Positions 1 through 6,662 of a stretch of 48,986 nt of DNA are shown piece after piece. The position numbers and the translations under genes were made by a program. How positions within the stretch are numbered: position 1 is the first letter of the stretch; each line of letters begins with the position of its first letter. The stretch comes from Deltaproteobacteria bacterium (GTDB taxonomy: Bacteria; Myxococcota_A; UBA796; UBA9615): contig JAGSHC010000018.1 of assembly GCA_023954745.1 (NCBI GenBank), positions 1 through 48,986 of the forward strand, read 5' to 3'. Below the pieces are notes generated by a model. It searched no databases. It was not told the origin of the DNA and saw only the letters and a list, made by a program, of their open reading frames with translations.

Positions 1-1050
1 CTCAACGCCCTGCCCGCGCTGGCTCTCATCGCGGTCCTCGCCGCCCGCGGCGGGAGGGCATCCCTCGGGAGCGCAGCCGCCGTCGCGGGGGTCACCGGTG
101 GTGTCGCCGCGCTGCTCTTCTGGCCGCTGGGCCTGAGTCCCCTCGGCTGGGACCCTGGCGGCCTCGGCAGCTTTCCCGCCGACGGGCCGCGCTGGGAGCG
201 GGCCATCGACACGCTGCACTTCGCCTGGGTCCGCGGTCTCGACGGTGTCCGGCTCGGTGACGACCTGGGCCGTACCCATCGGGTCCTGCTGCTCCTCGGG
301 GTGTTGGGCGCTGCTCTCTCGTGGATGCCGGCCCGGGAGTCCTCCCCCCCTTCGCCCGGAGCGGACGCTCGCGTCGCCCGACGCGACATCGCGCGATTCG
401 CTTCGCTCTGGGCGGTCCTCGCCCTCGCCGCCCCCGTACTGACCGGAAACGGCACGCCTCGCTACTTCATCCCCGCCTTTGCCGCCTGCACCCTGAGTCT
501 CGCGTCGCACCTCTCCAGCTCGCGTCACGGGCTCCAGGCCGTGGCAGGTGGCGCTCTCCTGGCTCTCGCCGTGCTGGGGGGCCGCGAGGTGACCCCCCTC
601 ATTGACCCGGGCGTGTGGAGCCGGGAGATGCCCAGGCACGACCTGTGGTTCGTGCTCGAACTCGACACCCTCGACGCCGACGAGTTGCCGTACTACCGCC
701 GCATCCTGACCGAGGGCCGCGGAAGCCCGTGGGTGGGCCGCAGCTCGCACCACGCCAGCAACCGCTGCGGGCGTTGGCCCGGCACCGGCCCCGGACACGC
801 GCCTCCCGACATCGATCACTGCCAAGGGTGGGGCCCGGGGGAGCTCGCCACGGTGGTGGCTGACGTGCAGCGCCGCACCACGGAGGCCGACCGGCGGCGC
901 GCACTGATGGACCTGGGCCGGGGCGCCTGGATTCGCTCGAACCGCGCGCTGGCCGAGGTGGCGCGCGCCATCGAGGGGACCGACCCGACGCTCGCCGAGC
1001 CGGTGCTCGCAGGGGCCCGGGACGAAGCTCGGCGTTGGCAGGACCGCTAG
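1..1050 (+). CDS. Membrane protein of unknown function, C-terminal part (cut by window start)
   Basis: The frame is open from base 1, so the start lies outside the window; 349 codons remain. The visible part opens with hydrophobic Ala/Leu/Val-rich segments (about residues 1-20, 25-45, 93-107, 133-150 and 160-190 of the fragment), consistent with several membrane spans. A soluble C-terminal domain follows, with conserved-looking acidic and Cys/His-bearing stretches (ELDTLDADELPYYRRIL, SNRCGRWPG, DIDHCQGWG). The layout resembles the end of a polytopic glycosyltransferase or related envelope protein, but no catalytic motif is visible and I do not assign a function. It converges on the amidase gene with only 12 nt between the two stop codons, and its stop codon lies inside an inverted repeat. 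Confidence 0.6.
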   Translation, partial: LNALPALALIAVLAARGGRASLGSAAAVAGVTGGVAALLFWPLGLSPLGWDPGGLGSFPADGPRWERAIDTLHFAWVRGLDGVRLGDDLGRTHRVLLLLGVLGAALSWMPARESSPPSPGADARVARRDIARFASLWAVLALAAPVLTGNGTPRYFIPAFAACTLSLASHLSSSRHGLQAVAGGALLALAVLGGREVTPLIDPGVWSREMPRHDLWFVLELDTLDADELPYYRRILTEGRGSPWVGRSSHHASNRCGRWPGTGPGHAPPDIDHCQGWGPGELATVVADVQRRTTEADRRRALMDLGRGAWIRSNRALAEVARAIEGTDPTLAEPVLAGARDEARRWQDR

Positions 1051-1060
1051 CGGGCGGTCC
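1041..1060. terminator. Inverted repeat spanning the convergent gene ends, possible bidirectional terminator
   Basis: GGACCGC and GCGGTCC form a perfect 7-bp stem around a 6-nt loop. The repeat carries the stop of the rightward gene and lies 2 nt before the leftward amidase stop at 1063-1065. There is no T-tract on either strand, so intrinsic termination is uncertain. Confidence 0.35.
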
Positions 1061-1062
1061 CG

Positions 1063-4000
1063 CTAGAGACTGATGTCCAAGGTGTAGGCACCGCTGAACG
1101 CCGTGCCGCTCGCGTTCACCCAGCTGTCGATGACGACGTACCAGACCCCCGGAGTCACTGCCGTGGACGCCGACCAGTGCCCGCGGACGACACAGGCGTT
1201 CGGGCTCAGCGCGCTCAACACGTGCACGTCGACGTCGATGCCCGCCGCATGGTTGATGGACGCCGACAGCGTGCCGCTGGACGGCACCGTCACCCGGTAC
1301 ACCCGCTCAGGTCCCGACTCGTCCGTGCCCGGAGCACAGGAGTAGCTGTCGAAGAGCGAGCTTCCGCCCGTGGTGTTGTTGCCGTCGCCAAAAGGCAGCT
1401 GCTCCACGCAGATCTGGCCGCTGGGGCAGGAGCTTCCGCCGCCGGTGGACCCCGTGGACGAGGGGAGGAGCTGAAGGTCGAGGCTGTAGGCCCCGGAGAG
1501 GGCGGTTCCGCTCCCGGTCACCCACGTGTCCACGACCACGTAGACGGTGCTCCCGCTGACGTCCGCCGACGCGGTGTGGTGCCCGCGCGCGAGGCAGTCC
1601 GAGGGGTCCAGAGAACCCAGGATGTGCACGTCCACGTCCACCCCCACGCCGTCCATCACCGTCGCCGTCAGCAGGCCATCACCGGGCAGATCGATGGCAT
1701 ACACCCGCTCGGGGCCCGACTCGTTCGACCCCGGCGAGCACGAGTAGCTGTCGAAGTTGTCCTGGCCGCCCACGGTGGTGGAGCTGTGATTGAACGGCAG
1801 GGAGTCGAGACACACCTGCCCGGCTGGGCACGAGGTGCCACCACCACCCGCCGATGGCTGATGGCTGATGGAGACGGAGTAGGCACCGCTCTGCACGTTG
1901 CCGCCCGCGCTCACCCAGCTGTCCACCACCACGAAGACCTGCCCGGCCGGCACCGCGGCTTCGGCCGTCACGTGCCCTCGAGCGAGGCACGCGCCAGGGT
2001 CCGGGGCCGAGAGGATGTGCACGTCTACGTCGACCCCTGACCCATCCTGGATGGTCGCGGTCAGGATCCCGTCCGACGGAACCTCCACCACGTACGTGAC
2101 CTCCGGCCCCCCCTCGTTGATGGAGGGCGCGCAGCTGTACCCCTGCAGGTTGCTCACGCTGGAGAGCGCGGTGTTGCCCGAGGCCGAGTACGGCAGGGCC
2201 GACACCGACACGGTGCTCGGAGGCGGTGGGTCCCCTCCGCCAGCGTCGCTGCCGATGACCGGCATCAGGGTCGCGTAGGTGTCCAGAGTGGCGCCGTTGG
2301 CGTCGAGGGCCTCGGCCGTCAGGGAGCGCACGCCAGAGTTGGCGAAGAGGTAGTCGAGAGCAAAGTCTCCGGGCACACCCTCCAGTGCCCCCGTGGTCCG
2401 GTCCTCGAGGTCGAAGCCGTCCACCGCATACGTCACCGACTCGGTGCCGGCGGGGGCGGTCGCTGTGAAACGGTAGGCACCGTCGGGGAGGGCGGACCAG
2501 CTGACCAGAAGGTCACTGCTCGGCACCACCGCGGTGCCGCTCGCGACGTCCACCAGGTCGCCCGAGGCGTTGAACGCACGGAGCTGAATGGCACGCGGTC
2601 CGGGGTACAGGAACGGGAAGTCGAAGGTGAAGAAAGGCGCTGTGCCCTCGCCGGCGCCCGTGGAGGGGTTCACCAGCTTGTACTCGTTGGCCCAGTACTC
2701 GATGGACTCCACCTCGCTGGTGGCCGAGGCACTGAAGCGCAACGTGCTGCCGCCCTGGGGGGTCACCCACCAGTCGAGGATCGACCCCTGCCCGGTGGCC
2801 ACGGGTGTGATCTCGAGGACCTCGCTCCCCTCGGCGATGAGGTCTCCGCTGCCGTCGAACGCCCGCGCCTGAATCAGGTGGGTTCCGCCCGCCTGGGGGA
2901 GGTCCACATCCATGGCGAAGCCGATGCCGGAGGAGACTGTCACCAGGGTGCTGCCATCGAGCACGTAGCGCACGAACGCGGGGTTGCCGGTCACGTTGGC
3001 GGACAGGCGCCACGTGGCGCCGCTCAGGGGCGCAGCCGAGAGGTTGAGGGCGGCCAGTTGCCGCACCTCCACGGCGACATCCGACTCGCTCACGAGCACT
3101 CCCGAGGGGTCGAACCCCTTGGCCGACAGCGTCCGAAGCCCGGCCGTGCCGACCCCGTGCGCGGCGTGCAGCGGGCTGCCAAGCAAGCCGCCGGCGAGGA
3201 GCTGAGGGCCCGACCACAGCTCGGTGTGGTGCGTCTCCTGCGCGGTGACGCGCATCACGACCGGGTCGCCAACCACGTCGCCGTCGCGCGGGACCGAGAA
3301 CGCGACCGGACCGCCGACGGCCACGGGCCCGGAGAGGATCTCCTCGACGCGTCCCATGTACCAGTCCCAGGGGAAGTACGGGCCTGGATCCGAGCGGCCC
3401 GCGCAGCTCGAGGGTTGGATCTCGCCGTGGCCCACGATGTGCTGCCGGTCCAGCGGGATGTTGTATTCGCTCACCAGCCAGGCCGTCAGCTGGGCGGAAG
3501 ACTCCAGGATCTGCGGCGTCCACTGGGAGCTGTTGAAGCTCTGCCCTTCGTGCTCGAGGCCAATGGTGTCGCTGTTGTTCTGACAGGCGTGCCACGCCTT
3601 GCGGTTGTCGCGCACCATCTGCGTCACGTGACCGTCGGAGCGACGCAGCACATAGTGCGAGCTCACGTTGGAGACGCTGTTGCGGAACCAGTTGATGGCG
3701 CTGCTGTACGACCCCTCGGTGGTGTGAATGACCACGCGCTGCGGGGGTCCACCCCGGGAGCTCTGGTTGCTGCTGTGGGCGGGGGTCCAGGCATCCGCGC
3801 CGGGGTAGTCGGTGTTGCTGGAGAAGGTCTCTCCCCGCACGCCGGGGGGACGGACGTAGGCCACGCTGTCCAGGCCCTCGATGACTCGGGGGGCGATGGC
3901 CACAGACTCGCCCTGTTCGTCGTGCACGGAGAGGCCGCGCTGCAGACTCGCGAAGACGTCGAAGGCGAAGGCGTGGCTCAGCCAGAGCTCGTCGTGGTCG

Positions 4001-4470
4001 AGGAACGCGGCTGTAGCGGACCACCACGCGCTCTCCACGACGACGGGATCGGCATCGCCGGCGTGCTCGGCCAGCCGGGCGGCGGCGGCGAAGGTGGCCG
4101 CTGAGTGATAGCCCTGCACTTCGTCCAGGCGATACCCCGCGGTCTCCGCGGCGTCGGGCAGCTGCGCGAGCTCCAGCCCGAGCAGCCCAAACACCGGGGG
4201 CCCGTGCCCTTCCTCCTCGGCGAACTCCTCCACCTCGGGAACAAAGAAGCTGGTCTGCTTCCAGGCCATCGCCACGAGCAGGTCGCGCGGGACTCCAAAG
4301 CGATCCGACGCCGCCTCGATGATCTCCATGGAGGTCCGGCCGTCGAGCTCAGCGAACTGATCGGCGTACGAAGGAAGCTCCGAGCTGGGCGCGTCTTCCT
4401 CGAAGGGGGACGGAAGGGAACAGGAGGTCACTAGAGTGACCATCAGGACGGCGAGCAACCGATACAGCAT
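1063..4470 (-). CDS. N-acetylmuramoyl-L-alanine amidase lipoprotein with three C-terminal PPC-like repeats
   Basis: This 1135-residue protein probably cleaves the amide bond between MurNAc and the stem peptide. I chose the ATG at 4470 because GGGGAG lies 7 nt upstream and the product starts with a lipoprotein signal (lipobox VTSC, Cys17). Residues about 45-75 resemble the start of an SLT-like helical domain (FGVPRDLLVAMAW). Residues 225-375 are an Amidase_2/PGRP domain with predicted zinc ligands His249 (VVIHTTEG), His348 (VGHGEI) and Asp361 (SDPGP). Ig-like beta-rich segments follow. The last ~340 residues are three copies of a ~115-residue beta domain with the signature DVDVH(I/V)L...C..RGH. 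The length far exceeds ordinary amidases (200-300 residues), suggesting a surface-anchored, multidomain wall hydrolase. It could act in wall remodelling or on other bacteria; the sequence does not decide. Confidence 0.85.
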   Translation of the reverse strand: MLYRLLAVLMVTLVTSCSLPSPFEEDAPSSELPSYADQFAELDGRTSMEIIEAASDRFGVPRDLLVAMAWKQTSFFVPEVEEFAEEEGHGPPVFGLLGLELAQLPDAAETAGYRLDEVQGYHSAATFAAAARLAEHAGDADPVVVESAWWSATAAFLDHDELWLSHAFAFDVFASLQRGLSVHDEQGESVAIAPRVIEGLDSVAYVRPPGVRGETFSSNTDYPGADAWTPAHSSNQSSRGGPPQRVVIHTTEGSYSSAINWFRNSVSNVSSHYVLRRSDGHVTQMVRDNRKAWHACQNNSDTIGLEHEGQSFNSSQWTPQILESSAQLTAWLVSEYNIPLDRQHIVGHGEIQPSSCAGRSDPGPYFPWDWYMGRVEEILSGPVAVGGPVAFSVPRDGDVVGDPVVMRVTAQETHHTELWSGPQLLAGGLLGSPLHAAHGVGTAGLRTLSAKGFDPSGVLVSESDVAVEVRQLAALNLSAAPLSGATWRLSANVTGNPAFVRYVLDGSTLVTVSSGIGFAMDVDLPQAGGTHLIQARAFDGSGDLIAEGSEVLEITPVATGQGSILDWWVTPQGGSTLRFSASATSEVESIEYWANEYKLVNPSTGAGEGTAPFFTFDFPFLYPGPRAIQLRAFNASGDLVDVASGTAVVPSSDLLVSWSALPDGAYRFTATAPAGTESVTYAVDGFDLEDRTTGALEGVPGDFALDYLFANSGVRSLTAEALDANGATLDTYATLMPVIGSDAGGGDPPPPSTVSVSALPYSASGNTALSSVSNLQGYSCAPSINEGGPEVTYVVEVPSDGILTATIQDGSGVDVDVHILSAPDPGACLARGHVTAEAAVPAGQVFVVVDSWVSAGGNVQSGAYSVSISHQPSAGGGGTSCPAGQVCLDSLPFNHSSTTVGGQDNFDSYSCSPGSNESGPERVYAIDLPGDGLLTATVMDGVGVDVDVHILGSLDPSDCLARGHHTASADVSGSTVYVVVDTWVTGSGTALSGAYSLDLQLLPSSTGSTGGGSSCPSGQICVEQLPFGDGNNTTGGSSLFDSYSCAPGTDESGPERVYRVTVPSSGTLSASINHAAGIDVDVHVLSALSPNACVVRGHWSASTAVTPGVWYVVIDSWVNASGTAFSGAYTLDISL

Positions 4471-4546
4471 GCGATCTCCCCAGATGCGCCGGCATCGTGG
4501 CAGGGAAATCGTTCGTCGGGAACCCGCGGACGGACTCCACAACTCC

Positions 4547-4558
4547 TCAACATGTTGA
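4547..4558. promoter_or_regulatory. Perfect 12-bp palindrome upstream of the amidase gene
   Basis: TCAACATGTTGA is a perfect dyad in the 135-nt gap between holA and the amidase start, 77 nt upstream of the amidase ATG. It is AT-richer than its surroundings. It could be an operator for a dimeric regulator; no second copy was noticed in the window and no clear -35/-10 pair accompanies it. Confidence 0.25.
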
Positions 4559-4605
4559 CGCAGGCGTCGTCGCCCGTCGCGTCGTCTCGGTTCCTCGCGA
4601 ATCCC

Positions 4606-5640
4606 TCAGCGCAGCACGTCGAGGACGGCCGACTCCAGCGCCATCCGAGGGTCGACGCGGAGACCGCCCTTCATGTCGCTCTCTGCCTGGACCATGCGGG
4701 CGATGGCCCACCGCAGCTGCGGCGGCCTCCACGCCCGGATCTGGCCGTCGAACTTCCAGGCGATGGCGCCAGGGATCCCCGCCGCGATGGCGGCATCCCG
4801 GGGCGACATCCCCTCGTCGAGCCCTACCCTCGCCCGCCGCAGCTCGCGCAGGCGCTTGCTGATCAGGCGCAGCATGGAGTGGGGTTCCTCCCCTTGGCGA
4901 GAGAGCTGCTGCATCGCACGGACGGCACGGGGAAAGCGCCGCTCGCCGATGGCGTCGAGCATGTCCCACAGGGCGTCCTGCTTCCGTCCCGCCACGACCT
5001 CCTCGAGGTCACTGAGGAGGATCCGGTCCTCCTCGCCCACATAGAGGGCGGCGATCCCGAGCGCGTTGGCGATCTGCGACAGATCGTTGCCCATCAACCC
5101 CTCGAGGTACCCCGCGCACATGGGCTCGAGCTTCTTCTCCAGACGGCGGGCCTCCTCGCCGATCCAGCCCTGCAGATCCCGCCCGTACATGCGCTTGAAC
5201 TCGCAGTAGCGGCCGTTCTTCTTGATGGCCTTGGGGAGCTTCGTCCGACCGTCGATCTTCTTGCTCGGGTCGTCGCTCATCATGAGGATGAGGACCGTGG
5301 TCGGACTGGGATTGGCGCAGTACTCCGCCAGCTGGTCCTGGTGTTCCTTCTTCATGCGCTCGATCTGGCGCACGACCACCACCCGGCGCTTGCCCATCAT
5401 CGGCAGCGTGTTGCACGCGCCCGCAATGGCGGCGCCAGACGTCTTGTCTCCGAGGAACGTCTGCTCGTTGAAGCCGCGCGGCCCCGACCCAATGGCCGCG
5501 GGATAAAGGAGGTCGTAGGCGCGCCGGGAGAGAAAGCTCTCCTGTCCACCGAGCAGGTAGAGGGGCATGAGCTCCCCCGACTGCACGTCGGCGACCACAT
5601 CACGCCAGGGGTTTGCCTTCGGTTTGCGCGCGCGCGCCAT
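4606..5640 (-). CDS. holA: DNA polymerase III delta subunit
   Basis: The 344-residue product matches the HolA clamp-loader delta subunit, which opens the beta sliding clamp. The N-terminal half has the expected order of elements: LYLLGGQESFLSRRAYD (degenerate nucleotide-binding fold), the FNEQTF strand region, LPMMGKRRVVVVRQ, a VLILMMSD strand, and the helical middle and collar domains with LMGNDLSQIANAL and LLSDLEEVVAGR. The length is normal for the family. The start ATG has GGAG 5 nt upstream. The order leuS - methyltransferase - holA recalls the enterobacterial leuS-lptE-holA arrangement, with a methyltransferase where lptE would be. It is probably co-transcribed with its upstream neighbours. 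Confidence 0.92.
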   Translation of the reverse strand: MARARKPKANPWRDVVADVQSGELMPLYLLGGQESFLSRRAYDLLYPAAIGSGPRGFNEQTFLGDKTSGAAIAGACNTLPMMGKRRVVVVRQIERMKKEHQDQLAEYCANPSPTTVLILMMSDDPSKKIDGRTKLPKAIKKNGRYCEFKRMYGRDLQGWIGEEARRLEKKLEPMCAGYLEGLMGNDLSQIANALGIAALYVGEEDRILLSDLEEVVAGRKQDALWDMLDAIGERRFPRAVRAMQQLSRQGEEPHSMLRLISKRLRELRRARVGLDEGMSPRDAAIAAGIPGAIAWKFDGQIRAWRPPQLRWAIARMVQAESDMKGGLRVDPRMALESAVLDVLR

Positions 5641-5741
5641 GGCTGCTCCGGTCCCGGGTCGAGCCGCCCGGGGCCCGCATCATGCCGCGTCGGCTTCGTC
5701 CCAGCGAGCGCTGCCTCGGCGGTGATCGCGGGACCAGCGTG

Positions 5742-6662
5742 TCATCGGGGGCGGCGGCCGCGCACGAACCATGCCCCGTGGGGATAGACGAGGGACCCGC
5801 CGCGGTCGAGCACCTGGTTGCAGGTAGACAGGAATGCAGCCCGGAGTCGCTCGACGGCCTCGGGTCGAGCCCCGAGGATTCGGTAGCGCGCTGCGCTCGA
5901 GAAGTGCAGCGAGAGCTCCCAGAACTCTTCGGGGTCTTCGATCCCGTCCACGTGCCCGCGCCAGGACGAGCGCAGCTCGGTGAACCCGGTCTTGCGCAGG
6001 AGCGCCTCCGTGCGCGGTCCCGACCTCGTCGAGAGCGCGCTGCTCCCTTCGGTCCCGTGCAGGCGGGGCTCCCCGCAGAGGTGGCTCTCCACCATCTTCA
6101 GGATGAACTGGGGGGCGAGGAGAGACAGCCCCAGACGCTCCTCCACGAGCACCCGCAGCCGCCTGGCGCGATACCGAGTGCCCCGAGCCGAGACCCAGGG
6201 CCCTGCGCTCCCGACCCCAACGACGAAGCGGCCTCCGGGGCGGAGAACGCGCAGCATCTCCCGCGCCGCGAGCTCGGGGTGCGGGAGGTGCCGGAGGAGG
6301 AAGAGGCTCGTGACGAGGTCGACGCTGCTGTCAGCGACCTCGAGCTTCTCGGCGTCACCGCGGGCGAACTTGACGATGTGGGGCGTGAGCCCCAGCTTGC
6401 GCCCCCGCTCGGCGGCGTACTCCAGCATGCCCTCGGACAGATCGACGCCGAGGACCTTGCCGCTGCCGCCGAGACGCGACCCCAGAGCACGCGCCATCAT
6501 CCCGGTGCCCGTGCCTACATCGAGGGCCTGTTCTCCCGCGTGCACGCCGGCGAGGTCGCACGCGTAGTCCGTATAGGCGGCGCTGTAGCGTTCGCTCAAC
6601 CGGTCGAACACGACGGCGACGTCATGTTCGTAGCTGGCCGCCTCGTCTCTCTTTGTTCCCAC
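5742..6662 (-). CDS. SAM-dependent class I methyltransferase (UbiE-like)
   Basis: The 306-residue protein has a Rossmann-type methyltransferase core. Motif I is ALDVGTGTGMMAR (about residues 46-58), an acidic ribose-binding strand follows (VLGVDLSEGM), then ARGDAEKLE and VTSLFLLRHLPHPELA (motifs II/III), then a glycine turn (RVLRPGGRFVVGV). This fold uses S-adenosylmethionine; the substrate cannot be read from sequence, and the C-terminal third is not diagnostic. The start is a GTG with no convincing Shine-Dalgarno. As read, the gene overlaps the 3' end of leuS by 67 nt, but that overlap disappears if the leuS frameshift described below is corrected. Confidence 0.8.
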   Translation of the reverse strand: MGTKRDEAASYEHDVAVVFDRLSERYSAAYTDYACDLAGVHAGEQALDVGTGTGMMARALGSRLGGSGKVLGVDLSEGMLEYAAERGRKLGLTPHIVKFARGDAEKLEVADSSVDLVTSLFLLRHLPHPELAAREMLRVLRPGGRFVVGVGSAGPWVSARGTRYRARRLRVLVEERLGLSLLAPQFILKMVESHLCGEPRLHGTEGSSALSTRSGPRTEALLRKTGFTELRSSWRGHVDGIEDPEEFWELSLHFSSAARYRILGARPEAVERLRAAFLSTCNQVLDRGGSLVYPHGAWFVRGRRPR

